Below, one piece after another: positions 1 to 7,213 of a DNA stretch of 7,213 nucleotides. Source of the stretch: Barnesiella sp. (GTDB lineage: Bacteria > Bacteroidota > Bacteroidia > Bacteroidales > Muribaculaceae); contig JAAVEX010000007.1 of NCBI GenBank assembly GCA_014801065.1, positions 681-7,893 on the forward strand, given 5' to 3'. The notes beneath the pieces are model-generated. The model was not told where the DNA came from. It saw only the letters and a list, made by a program, of their open reading frames with translations, and made no database searches. Position 1 is the stretch's first letter, and every line of letters begins with the position of its first letter. The position numbers and the translations under genes are program-made.

Positions 1-86
1 GTATATAGAAATATTGGAAGCAATTTTCTCATTATCTAAAACATGGTAAAAATGAGTATCCGGAAAAAGCTCCATTAGGAGCGTGG

Positions 87-131
87 AAAAAACCGTACCA
101 CAAAATGCTATGATGCGCGTTTGTGGTACGG
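87..131 (-). terminator. Rho-independent terminator of the rmlD-prfC unit
   Basis: A perfect 12-bp inverted repeat has arms at 93-104 (CCGTACCACAAA) and 120-131 (TTTGTGGTACGG), separated by a 15-nt loop. Read on the - strand, the stem is followed at once by six T (A at 87-92 on the + strand). This is the arrangement of an intrinsic terminator for leftward transcription, and the stem begins 45 bases past the prfC stop codon. The + strand side has no T-run after the second arm, so I do not call it bidirectional. The loop is rather long for an intrinsic terminator. Confidence 0.82.
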
Positions 132-176
132 CTATATGCTATTTGTATGTGCTTTAAGAAGAAGGGGGAAATTGGC

Positions 177-1757
177 CTAAAATTCGCTGGAGAAGTGGAA
201 GCGGATTTTGGGGAAGTCGTTTTGTGCCATCTGGAGGACATAGTTGGAGTCGGCAAGGAATACATCTCGCCCTTCACGGTCAACGGCCATGAATTGATGT
301 TTGCGTTTTTTGAAGGCAGCGAGAGCTTCCTCGTCATCGCTTTCTATCCAACATGCCTTATATAGTGATATCGGTTCCCAGCGGCACTGTGCGCCATACT
401 CATGCAGCAGACGATATTGTATGACTTCGAATTGAAGCTGTCCGACAGTGCCGATGATCTTTCGTCCATTGAATTGATTGACAAAAAGCTGAGCCACACC
501 CTCATCCATTAGCTGCTGGATCCCTTTTTCGAGCTGTTTGGATTTCATTGGGTCGGTATTTTCAATGTATTTGAACATCTCGGGAGAGAAGCTTGGCAAT
601 CCTTTAAAGTGTAGTGTCTCGCCGGAGGTCAGGGTGTCACCGATCTTAAAGTTTCCGGTGTCAGGAATGCCAACGATGTCGCCCGGAAAGGCTTCGTCGA
701 CGATATTTTTCTTTTGGGCCATAAAGGCTGTTGGGGCGGCGAATTTCATCACTTTGCCTGTGCGTATCTGCTTGTAGGGGGAGTTTCGCTCAAACTTGCC
801 GGAACAAATCTTAACGAAGGCTATGCATGAACGATGGTTTGGATCCATGTTTGCATGGATCTTGAACACGAATCCGCTGAATCCGTCTTCGTCGGGTTGC
901 ACTGTGCGTTCTTCTGTGGTAACAGGTCGGGGCGATGGCGCTATCTCAACAAAACAATCCAGGAGCTCTTTCACGCCAAATGTATTGAGTGCTGATCCGA
1001 AGAATACCGGAGCGAGTTGTCCTTCCAGATATTCGTCGACATTGAATTGAGGATAGACTCCTTCGATCAGTTCGATATCCTCGCGCAATTTTGCAGCGTC
1101 AGCCTCTCCTACAGCTTTGTCGATTTGCGGATCATTTATGTCGGTGATTTCAACGCGTTCGGATATGGTCTGCTTGTTGGGTGTGAAAAGATCGAGAGTC
1201 TGCTCGTAGATGTTGTACACGCCTTTGAATTTCGCACCTATATTAATAGGCCATGAAAGCGGACGTACGCTTATCTTTAGCTCTGATTCGAGTTCGTCGA
1301 GGATTTCAAATGGATCCCTACCTTCACGATCGAGTTTGTTTACAAAGATGATAACCGGGGTGTTTCGCATTCGGCACACCTCCATGAGTTTACGAGTTTG
1401 CTGCTCTACGCCCTTAGCTACATCGACAACGATAATAACACTGTCGACGGCTGTGAGTGTACGATAGGTGTCTTCGGCAAAGTCCTGGTGACCGGGGGTG
1501 TCAAGGATGTTTATTTTGTAATCACCGTAATTGAATCCCATTACGGATGTTGCCACCGAAATGCCGCGTTGCTTCTCTATTTCCATCCAGTCGCTGGTGG
1601 CGGTCTTCTTTATTTTATTTGATTTGACGGCTCCGGCTATATGGATAGCTCCGCCGAATAGCAATAGCTTTTCGGTAAGAGTCGTTTTGCCGGCATCAGG
1701 ATGGGAGATGATTGCGAATGTTCGTCGGCGTTTGATTTCGTCGGATATCTGTGACAT
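177..1757 (-). CDS. prfC: Peptide chain release factor 3 (RF3), translational GTPase
   Basis: RF3 is a cytoplasmic GTPase that removes RF1 or RF2 from the ribosome after peptide release and so recycles the termination machinery. The 526-residue product is full length (E. coli RF3 is about 529). The GTPase domain comes first: the P-loop is SHPDAGKT (residues 18-25, with the serine typical of RF3), the switch I segment RGISV is at 64-68, DTPGH is at 86-90 and NKLD at 140-143. The insert after the P-loop ([17 protein letters not shown]) and the C-terminal segments fit RF3 rather than EF-G, LepA or TypA, which are longer or lack these blocks. The ATG at 1757 gives the expected N-terminus; the stop is TAG. 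It lies 33 bp downstream of rmlD with no promoter-like box between, so it is probably co-transcribed, and a hairpin terminator follows. RF3 is usually non-essential. No broken motif is seen. Confidence 0.97.
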   Translation of the reverse strand: MSQISDEIKRRRTFAIISHPDAGKTTLTEKLLLFGGAIHIAGAVKSNKIKKTATSDWMEIEKQRGISVATSVMGFNYGDYKINILDTPGHQDFAEDTYRTLTAVDSVIIVVDVAKGVEQQTRKLMEVCRMRNTPVIIFVNKLDREGRDPFEILDELESELKISVRPLSWPINIGAKFKGVYNIYEQTLDLFTPNKQTISERVEITDINDPQIDKAVGEADAAKLREDIELIEGVYPQFNVDEYLEGQLAPVFFGSALNTFGVKELLDCFVEIAPSPRPVTTEERTVQPDEDGFSGFVFKIHANMDPNHRSCIAFVKICSGKFERNSPYKQIRTGKVMKFAAPTAFMAQKKNIVDEAFPGDIVGIPDTGNFKIGDTLTSGETLHFKGLPSFSPEMFKYIENTDPMKSKQLEKGIQQLMDEGVAQLFVNQFNGRKIIGTVGQLQFEVIQYRLLHEYGAQCRWEPISLYKACWIESDDEEALAAFKKRKHQFMAVDREGRDVFLADSNYVLQMAQNDFPKIRFHFSSEF

Positions 1758-1790
1758 TATATTATATGCGATTTAATTCAAAAAAAGATA

Positions 1791-2648
1791 TTACAGAGTG
1801 ATGCGTTTCAGGCATTTTTCGAGACTTTCCTCCCAATGAGGAATACGGATGCCGAACGTTTTCTTGATTTTTGATTTGTCAAGAACGCTGTAAAATGGTC
1901 TTGTGGCCGGAGTGGGGTAGAGGTCGGTTGTTATGGGGGTGAGTCGGCATGATGTTATTCCGGCGAGTTTGTGGATTTTTGTGGCAAAATCATACCATGA
2001 TGCAACGCCTTCGTTTGTGAAATGATATATGCCTGAAATCCATTGGCGGGAAGATATGACTGTAAGTATGGCTTCAGCCAGATCTGTGGCGGATGTCGGA
2101 GAACCGATTTGATCGAAGACTACGCGGAGTTCTTTGTTGGAAGCGCCATTTTTCAGCATTGTCTTGACGAAATTGTGACCATGTGGCGAATAGAGCCATG
2201 CGGTGCGAATGATTATTGCGTCGGGACAAAATGATAGGAGCGCCATCTCGCCTTTCCGTTTGGATGTGCCGTAGGCAGACACTGGATTAACTTTGTCGGC
2301 CTCATTATAGGGCCGGAATGACTTGCCGTCGAAAACGTAGTCAGTTGAGATGTGGACTACTTTAATTCCATTTTCAGATGCAGCCATCGCAATATTGCGC
2401 ACAGCGTCTGCATTGATTTTGTAGCACTGCATCTGATCCGTTTCGGCTTTGTCAACTGCAGTGTAGGCCGCGCAGTTGATGATGTGGGTGAATTCATTGG
2501 CTGAAACAAAGTCGCTGACAGCTTTTGCGTCAGTAATGTCGAGAGAGTCGACATCGGTATATGTGGTGATTCCGGGTAGGTTGGATTCAAGAGTGTGTTG
2601 AAGCTCTCTGCCCAGTTGCCCGTTTGCTCCGGTCAAAAGAATTTTCAT
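1791..2648 (-). CDS. rfbD: dTDP-4-dehydrorhamnose reductase (RmlD/RfbD)
   Basis: This enzyme catalyses the last step of dTDP-L-rhamnose synthesis, the NAD(P)H-dependent reduction of dTDP-4-dehydro-L-rhamnose, supplying rhamnose for surface polysaccharides. It is an extended short-chain dehydrogenase. The N-terminal Rossmann motif is GANGQLG (residues 7-13), STDYVFDG (101-108) carries the conserved Ser/Thr region, and the catalytic YxxxK is Y126/K130 (YGTSK). RTAWLY (148-153) and the GSPTSATDL block (182-190) are typical of RmlD. The length of 285 residues is normal. I start at the ATG at 2648 (MKILLTGANG), which places the beta-strand at the N-terminus as in the family; an in-frame TTG two codons upstream (2654) is possible but unneeded. 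The rmlA, rmlB and rmlC partners are not in the window. It is the first gene of the leftward unit, with a -7-like box just upstream. Confidence 0.95.
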   Translation of the reverse strand: MKILLTGANGQLGRELQHTLESNLPGITTYTDVDSLDITDAKAVSDFVSANEFTHIINCAAYTAVDKAETDQMQCYKINADAVRNIAMAASENGIKVVHISTDYVFDGKSFRPYNEADKVNPVSAYGTSKRKGEMALLSFCPDAIIIRTAWLYSPHGHNFVKTMLKNGASNKELRVVFDQIGSPTSATDLAEAILTVISSRQWISGIYHFTNEGVASWYDFATKIHKLAGITSCRLTPITTDLYPTPATRPFYSVLDKSKIKKTFGIRIPHWEESLEKCLKRITL

Positions 2649-2673
2649 AAGCAAGATGATTGGATATTTGATG

Positions 2674-2681
2674 CAAAATTA
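2674..2681 (-). promoter_or_regulatory. Probable -7 box of the leftward (rmlD-prfC) promoter
   Basis: On the - strand this reads TAATTTTG followed by C, a full match to the Bacteroides -7 consensus TAnnTTTG. It ends 25 bases before the rmlD ATG, leaving a short leader of roughly 15-20 nt. No clear TTTG -33 element lies 19-21 bp upstream (the region reads CCTCTTATT on the - strand), so the promoter is less certain than the one facing right. Confidence 0.5.
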
Positions 2682-2763
2682 GTGAAAAATAATTTAATAA
2701 GAGGTGTTTGACTGTTTAAAATGTTTATTAAGCGTAAAATCATTTGCTTATTGGTTGGTGATA

Positions 2764-2795
2764 TTTGCATATTGTATTCGAAAATAGTAACTTTG
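2764..2795 (+). promoter_or_regulatory. Bacteroides-type promoter of the glycogen synthase-phosphorylase unit
   Basis: The -33 element TTTG is at 2764-2767 and the -7 box TAACTTTG at 2788-2795, followed by C, with a 20-bp spacer. Both elements and the spacing match the Bacteroides primary sigma factor consensus. Transcription would start near 2800, giving a leader of about 25 nt, too short for a riboswitch. The leader is A/T-rich and shows no Shine-Dalgarno sequence, as is usual in this phylum. Confidence 0.78.
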
Positions 2796-2823
2796 CGCGA
2801 AAAATTTGACATAAGTTATTAGA

Positions 2824-4482
2824 ATGAGTAGTAATCAGGCCAATGTTGATTTGCTTATTGAGACCTCATGGGAGGTGTGCAATAAGGTTGGCGGCATATA
2901 TACGGTCCTTTCGACCAAAGCAAAAAATTTGCACAAGTTATATAAGGATAAAGTGATTTTTATCGGTCCTGATGTTTGGACTGATGAAAATCCTTCACCT
3001 TTTTTTGAAGAGTCAGCAACCGTTCTTCGTTCGTGGAAAGCTAAGGCTGATTTGCCCGATGGAATGGCGGTCAGAGTCGGACGATGGAATGTTCCCGGTA
3101 AGCCGATAGCTGTACTGGTTAAGTTTGATTCGATGTATGCTGTCAAGGATGAATTCTATGGCAAGATGTGGGATTTGTATGGCGTTGACTCTCTTCATGC
3201 TTATGGTGATTATGATGAAGCGTGTGCGTTTAGTCATGCTGCCGGCCTTGTCGTAGAAAGTCTTTACAACTATTTTGACGGAGATAAGAAAAATGTCATA
3301 GCTCATTTTGATGAGTGGACCACAGGCATGGGACTACTGTATACGAAGTGGAAATTGCCTAAAGTGGCAACAATATTTACAACTCATGCCACGTCGATAG
3401 GACGGAGTATCTGTGGAAACGGTAAGCCGTTATACGATTATCTTAAGGGATATAATGGCGATCAGATGGCCTTCGAATTGAACATGCAGTCAAAACACTC
3501 TCTGGAAAAGGCAGCTGCTCATCAAGCTGATTGCTTTACTACTGTGAGTGACATTACTGCAGTAGAATGTGAGCAATTGCTTGACCGTGCGCCGGATATC
3601 GTAACTCCAAATGGATTTGAACCCAATTTTGTCCCCGCAAAAGCTAAATTTGCTGCTGCTCGCCGCGTTGCGCGTGAATCGTTATTAAGCGTTGCCTCTG
3701 CTTTGACCGGTATCGAATTTGATGATGACACATTCATCGTTTGCACATCGGGACGATCTGAATATCGAAACAAAGGGATAGATGTCTATCTGGATGCCAT
3801 GAGAGAGATTTCTTATAAAAATCCATGCCGACGGATATTATCCTATATTATGGTTCCTGCTTGGAGCGGTCAGCCTCGTGCGTGTCTGCTTGAGTCTATA
3901 AATAATGGTCATAGCTATCGTGTTGACGATCCGTTTATCACCCATAGTTTGTTTAATTATGAGTCTGATCCCATTATTCAACGGATTCATTCTGCGGGAT
4001 TTTCAAATGATGTGAATAGCTGCATCACGGTGATTTATGTTCCATGTTATCTTAATGGAGCTGACGGCGTGTTCAATAAATCCTATTATGATCTTCTGAT
4101 TGGTATGGATGCGACCGTATTCCCCTCGTATTACGAACCTTGGGGTTATACACCGCTTGAAAGTGTAGCGTTCGGAGTTCCGACTATCACCACATCGCTA
4201 TCCGGTTTCGGCCAGTGGGTGATGAGTAGTCGTGGCATGGATTTGAACTCTACCGGCGTTGGAGTTGTTGCTCGTAATGACAACAATTATCATGAGGTGG
4301 TATCTTCAATTGCCGATGATTTAAAACTGTTGTCGTGTGCTGACGCTGAAACGCGAGAATCGATTTCAAAGCAGGCACTTACGACAGCCGATCAAGCTAA
4401 TTGGAATTTGTTTATTGAATATTATATTGATGCATTCCGTATTGCTTTGGACAAAGAGATACAGCGTAATGAATCAAAGTGA
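2824..4482 (+). CDS. Glycogen synthase, eukaryote-like GT3 family
   Basis: It is predicted to add glucose from a nucleotide sugar (UDP-glucose in characterised GT3 enzymes) to the non-reducing ends of alpha-1,4-glucan in the cytoplasm. The fold is two Rossmann domains (GT-B). The N-terminal domain has EVCNKVGGIYTV (residues 17-28), HFDEWTTGMG (161-170) and TTHATSIGR (186-194), then EKAAAH and FTTVSDITAVE, ending in DIVTPNGF. The C-terminal domain has GRSEYRNKGID (310-320) with the donor-binding Arg and Lys, and the E-x7-E motif in YYEPWGYTPLE (E438, E446). These are GT3 signatures; bacterial GlgA (GT5) has a KTGGL start and a different layout. At 552 residues it is shorter than animal and yeast enzymes (about 640-740). 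The C-terminal helix aligns with the eukaryotic one (W527 to L542) but lacks its arginine cluster, so glucose-6-phosphate control is not expected. It has its own promoter and is the first gene of a two-gene unit with the phosphorylase. Confidence 0.93.
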   Translation: MSSNQANVDLLIETSWEVCNKVGGIYTVLSTKAKNLHKLYKDKVIFIGPDVWTDENPSPFFEESATVLRSWKAKADLPDGMAVRVGRWNVPGKPIAVLVKFDSMYAVKDEFYGKMWDLYGVDSLHAYGDYDEACAFSHAAGLVVESLYNYFDGDKKNVIAHFDEWTTGMGLLYTKWKLPKVATIFTTHATSIGRSICGNGKPLYDYLKGYNGDQMAFELNMQSKHSLEKAAAHQADCFTTVSDITAVECEQLLDRAPDIVTPNGFEPNFVPAKAKFAAARRVARESLLSVASALTGIEFDDDTFIVCTSGRSEYRNKGIDVYLDAMREISYKNPCRRILSYIMVPAWSGQPRACLLESINNGHSYRVDDPFITHSLFNYESDPIIQRIHSAGFSNDVNSCITVIYVPCYLNGADGVFNKSYYDLLIGMDATVFPSYYEPWGYTPLESVAFGVPTITTSLSGFGQWVMSSRGMDLNSTGVGVVARNDNNYHEVVSSIADDLKLLSCADAETRESISKQALTTADQANWNLFIEYYIDAFRIALDKEIQRNESK

Positions 4483-4519
4483 TCCAAAATAGAAATAAAA
4501 AGAACTAATTCTATAAAAT

Positions 4520-7075
4520 ATGAAAATTAAAGTAAGTCAGTCGAATACACCGATTTTCCATGACACTACTGTGATCGCTGAGCTTCCTGCTCAGCTTAAG
4601 CCTCTTGACATTATGTCACATAACCTCTGGTGGGTATGGAACAGTGAGGCAAAATCTCTTTTCCGCGACATCAATCCGTCGTTGTGGCGTTCCACAGGAG
4701 AAAATCCTGTTATGGTGCTTCAGAGATTGTCGTCGGAACGTCTCAATGAAATCATGAATGATCGTGAGATGATGGCACGCATAGACAATGTATATGCAAG
4801 CTTCCAGGAATATATGAGCAAGCCGATGCGCAAGGATATTCCTTCCGTGTCTTATTTTTCTATGGAATATGGTCTTTGCAACTGTCTGAAGATATATTCA
4901 GGTGGTCTTGGCGTGCTTGCCGGCGACTACATCAAAGAAGCTTCCGACAGCTGTGTCGATATGACAGCCGTTGGCTTCCTTTATCGTTACGGTTATTTCA
5001 CGCAGACACTTTCCGTAGACGGCCAGCAGGTGGCAAATTATGAACCGCAGAACTTTAACCAGCTTCCTATTGAGCAAGTGCTTGAAGAAGACGGTCGTCC
5101 GATGATTCTTGAAGTGCCGTTCTATGATCGTATAATCTACTCTCATGTTTGGCGCGTGAATGTCGGTCGCATGAAGCTCTATCTGATGGATACCGATTTC
5201 GATATGAACAGCGAATTTGACCGTCAGATCACTCATAAGCTTTATGGCGGCGATTGGGAAAACCGTCTGAAACAGGAATATTTGTTGGGTATCGGTGGTG
5301 TGTTGATGCTTCAGAAACTTGGAGTAAACTCCACTATTTATCATTGCAACGAAGGTCATGCCGCCCTTCTTAACCTTCAGCGTCTTGTTGACTATGTTAA
5401 AGGTAAAGGCCTCTCGTTCCAGACCGCACTTGAACTTGTAAGAGCATCCTCGCTCTACACTGTACACACTCCCGTGCCTGCCGGTCACGACTACTTCGAT
5501 GAATCGCTTTTCGGCAAATACATGTATAAATTCCCTGAAATGCTCGGCATCTCATGGAATGATCTCATGAATATGGGACGTGAAAATCCTGACACTAACG
5601 AACGTTTCTCAATGAGTGTTTTTGCACTCAATACTTGTCAGGAGGCAAATGGCGTCAGCTGGCTTCATGGAGAAGTTTCCAAGAAAATGTTTGCCGGTAT
5701 CTGGAAGGGCTATTCTTGGGAAGAAAGTCATGTTGGATATGTTACTAATGGCGTTCACATGCCGACTTGGGCTGCCTCTGAATGGAAGGAATTCTATGCT
5801 GAAAATCTCGGACAGGAAATGTTTGAGCATCAGAGCGATCCCAAATACTGGGCTAACATATTTAATGTCAGCGACGAAGCTATATGGGAAATGCGAATGA
5901 AGATGAAGAATAAATTCATCAACTTCGTGAAACGCGATTTTAAAGAAAAATGGCTTGCAAATCAAGGTGATCCTTCAGCAGTAATGAAGATTGTTGATAA
6001 GATCAATCCTAATGCCCTTATTATCGGTTTCGCTCGTCGTTTTGCTACATACAAACGCGCGCATCTTCTCTTTACCGATCTTGAGCGTCTTGATAAGATC
6101 GTCAACAACGAGCAGTTCCCCGTACAGTTTGTGTTCTCAGGTAAGGCTCATCCTGCCGATGGAGCCGGTCAGGGCTTGATCAAACGTATCATGGAGATTT
6201 CCCGTATGCCTCAGTTCCTCGGCAAGATCATTTTCCTTGAAGATTACAATATGGTTGTTGCCAAACGTCTCGTGACGGGCGTTGATATCTGGCTGAACAC
6301 TCCGACTCGACCCCTTGAAGCATCCGGAACATCGGGAGAAAAAGCTGAAATGAATGGTGTGCTTAACTTCTCTGTGCTTGATGGATGGTGGTATGAAGGA
6401 TATCGTTTTGATGAGAAAGCCGGATGGGCTTTGACTGACAAACGTACATATACCGATCAGGGACAACAGGACCGTCTGGATGCGGCCACAATTTATTCAA
6501 TGCTTGAAACTGAAATCATCCCGCTTTACTTTGCAAAAAATTCAAAAGGATATTCTCCGGAATGGATTCAGTATATCAAAGGTTCGATCGGTCATATCGC
6601 GCCTCACTTCACTATGAAGCGTATGATTGATGACTATATCGCTCGTTTCTACGAACCCGAAGCAAACAGATTCAATATTCTTTCGGCCGATGATTTCAAG
6701 GTTGCCAAAGAGATCGTTGATTGGAAAGAGAATTTTGTTGATGCCTGGGATGGCGTGAAGGTACTTGAATTCAAGACCGAAGGTCCTCAGATGTCCTCTA
6801 CCGGTAAGGATTACCTTGTTGAAGCTAAAATCGACACTAACGGTCTTGGCCGTAGCGTTGGACTCGAATATGTGGCCTATCGAGTAGAGGATGGAGAAGA
6901 ACATCTCTACGAAGTAAAACCGTTTGATATCGTATCTGAAAAGGATGGTGTCATTGACTTCCAGCTTAAAGATAAGATTCAGGACGCAGGTGTGTATCGC
7001 TATGGATTCAGACTTTATCCCGTAAACGATAAGCTTCCTCATCGTCAGGATTTCGCATACGTGCGCTGGATCTGA
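4520..7075 (+). CDS. glgP: Alpha-glucan (glycogen/maltodextrin) phosphorylase, GT35 with DUF3417 N-terminus
   Basis: It is predicted to cleave alpha-1,4-glucan with phosphate, giving glucose-1-phosphate; PLP-dependent and cytoplasmic. Residues about 20-120 ([19 protein letters not shown] onward) match the DUF3417 domain of the short alpha-glucan phosphorylase branch rather than the classical glycogen phosphorylase N-terminus. The catalytic core follows: SYFSMEYGL and [30 protein letters not shown] (H323), [26 protein letters not shown], and [19 protein letters not shown], where K608 is the expected PLP lysine. Most members I know read GTSGMK or GTSNMK here. The last 100 or so residues look like a beta-rich C-terminal extension. 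The length of 851 residues is normal for the branch. It starts 37 bp after the synthase stop, with an A-rich leader and no Shine-Dalgarno, and probably shares the synthase transcript. Arginine codons are mostly CGT, suggesting high expression. A strong terminator follows. Confidence 0.95.
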   Translation: MKIKVSQSNTPIFHDTTVIAELPAQLKPLDIMSHNLWWVWNSEAKSLFRDINPSLWRSTGENPVMVLQRLSSERLNEIMNDREMMARIDNVYASFQEYMSKPMRKDIPSVSYFSMEYGLCNCLKIYSGGLGVLAGDYIKEASDSCVDMTAVGFLYRYGYFTQTLSVDGQQVANYEPQNFNQLPIEQVLEEDGRPMILEVPFYDRIIYSHVWRVNVGRMKLYLMDTDFDMNSEFDRQITHKLYGGDWENRLKQEYLLGIGGVLMLQKLGVNSTIYHCNEGHAALLNLQRLVDYVKGKGLSFQTALELVRASSLYTVHTPVPAGHDYFDESLFGKYMYKFPEMLGISWNDLMNMGRENPDTNERFSMSVFALNTCQEANGVSWLHGEVSKKMFAGIWKGYSWEESHVGYVTNGVHMPTWAASEWKEFYAENLGQEMFEHQSDPKYWANIFNVSDEAIWEMRMKMKNKFINFVKRDFKEKWLANQGDPSAVMKIVDKINPNALIIGFARRFATYKRAHLLFTDLERLDKIVNNEQFPVQFVFSGKAHPADGAGQGLIKRIMEISRMPQFLGKIIFLEDYNMVVAKRLVTGVDIWLNTPTRPLEASGTSGEKAEMNGVLNFSVLDGWWYEGYRFDEKAGWALTDKRTYTDQGQQDRLDAATIYSMLETEIIPLYFAKNSKGYSPEWIQYIKGSIGHIAPHFTMKRMIDDYIARFYEPEANRFNILSADDFKVAKEIVDWKENFVDAWDGVKVLEFKTEGPQMSSTGKDYLVEAKIDTNGLGRSVGLEYVAYRVEDGEEHLYEVKPFDIVSEKDGVIDFQLKDKIQDAGVYRYGFRLYPVNDKLPHRQDFAYVRWI

Positions 7076-7100
7076 TATAGTTGATTCCAATATTATTATT

Positions 7101-7148
7101 GCAGATGATATTGCTGCCTTTAAGGGGCAATATCATCTGCTTTTTTTT
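7101..7148 (+). terminator. Strong rho-independent terminator of the glycogen unit
   Basis: Two perfectly complementary 14-base arms lie at 7101-7114 (GCAGATGATATTGC) and 7127-7140 (GCAATATCATCTGC) around a 12-base loop, in which CC/GG pairs may extend the stem. Eight T follow directly at 7141-7148. The stem starts 25 bases after the glgP stop codon. It closes the synthase-phosphorylase transcript. Confidence 0.95.
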
Positions 7149-7177
7149 GACTATAAAGATAAAAGTAGCTAACTTTG
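7146..7177 (+). promoter_or_regulatory. Bacteroides-type promoter of the next rightward gene
   Basis: The -7 box TAACTTTG is at 7170-7177, followed by C, and a TTTG -33 element is at 7146-7149, with a 20-bp spacer. The box sequence and spacing are identical to those of the promoter before the glycogen synthase. The -33 element is formed by the last T residues of the preceding terminator plus the next G, so the two sites overlap by three bases. Expected transcription start is near 7182, about 23 nt before the ATG at 7205. Confidence 0.72.
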
Positions 7178-7204
7178 CATATACCACCAATCAGTTATTA
7201 TAGA

Positions 7205-7213
7205 ATGAAAAAA
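7205..7213 (+). CDS. Start of a new gene, cut off by the window end
   Basis: Only ATG AAA AAA (Met-Lys-Lys) is visible. The call rests on context: a terminator, then a good -33/-7 promoter, then a short A-rich leader, with the ATG preceded by AGA as it is in the glycogen synthase gene. A Met-Lys-Lys start would fit a signal peptide but also many cytoplasmic proteins, so no function can be given. Confidence 0.5.

Noticed and set aside
93..131. Bidirectional terminator reading
   Set aside because: The stem is perfect, but only the - strand side is followed by a T-run; the + strand continues with a mixed sequence after 131.
32..337. Open frame of 101 codons on the - strand across the end of prfC
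   Set aside because: It overlaps the real 3' end of prfC in another frame and runs through its terminator; no recognisable motif.
2649..2654. TTG start two codons upstream of the rmlD ATG
   Set aside because: The ATG at 2648 gives the standard MKILLTGANGQLG N-terminus of the family; a TTG start would add two residues without support.
2649..2823. Riboswitch or small RNA in the divergent intergenic region
   Set aside because: The predicted leaders are only about 15-25 nt and I see no strong stem-loop; the 2731-2750 AAGC/GCTT pairing is only four bases.
2824..4482. Identification as bacterial GlgA (GT5 starch/glycogen synthase)
   Set aside because: The KTGGL signature of GT5 is absent, while KVGGIYTV, TTHAT, EKAAAH and YYEPWGYTPLE are GT3 features.
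4898..5488. Long open frame on the - strand (196 codons) inside glgP
   Set aside because: It lies wholly within a well-supported phosphorylase core on the other strand, its translation resembles no family I know, and the strong codon bias of glgP tends to leave antisense frames open.
6542..7090. Open frame of 182 codons on the - strand over the 3' end of glgP
   Set aside because: It is a shadow of the coding strand with no promoter-like box at its start; its frame begins beside the terminator of the sense gene.

Overview
The window looks like chromosomal DNA from a member of the Bacteroidales (Bacteroidota). The sequence-based reasons are three promoter -7 boxes of the Bacteroides type (TAnnTTTG, each followed by C), two of them with a TTTG -33 element exactly 20 bp upstream; A-rich leaders with no clear Shine-Dalgarno sequence before the start codons; and a eukaryote-like family GT3 glycogen synthase paired with a DUF3417-type alpha-glucan phosphorylase, a pairing I associate with this phylum. 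I cannot fix the genus; a gut Bacteroidaceae, Muribaculaceae or Prevotellaceae member is a guess.

The layout is two divergent transcription units around a 175-bp intergenic region. Leftward (- strand), an rmlD/rfbD gene for dTDP-4-dehydrorhamnose reductase is followed 33 bp later by prfC (peptide chain release factor 3). A stem-loop with a U-tract on the - strand ends this unit at about 87-131. Rightward (+ strand), a GT3 glycogen synthase gene is followed 37 bp later by a GT35 alpha-glucan phosphorylase gene. A strong 14-bp-stem terminator at 7101-7148 ends that unit. Directly behind it is another Bacteroides-type promoter whose -33 element lies at the end of the terminator T-tract. This promoter leads to a new + strand gene of which only ATG AAA AAA is inside the window. 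Positions 1-86 hold no gene I can support.

Functionally, the rightward unit is a compact storage-polysaccharide module. The synthase should extend alpha-1,4-glucan from a nucleotide sugar (UDP-glucose by family expectation), and the phosphorylase should release glucose-1-phosphate from the same polymer. No branching enzyme, debranching enzyme or glgC is present here. The leftward pair joins a cell-surface sugar nucleotide enzyme to a translation factor with no obvious shared pathway.

All four complete genes appear intact and belong to known families. I found no undescribed system. The points most worth checking are the matched promoter and leader modules before the glycogen synthase and the downstream gene, the terminator-promoter overlap, the missing arginine cluster in the synthase, the GTSGEK form of the phosphorylase PLP motif, and the contrast in codon bias between synthase and phosphorylase.
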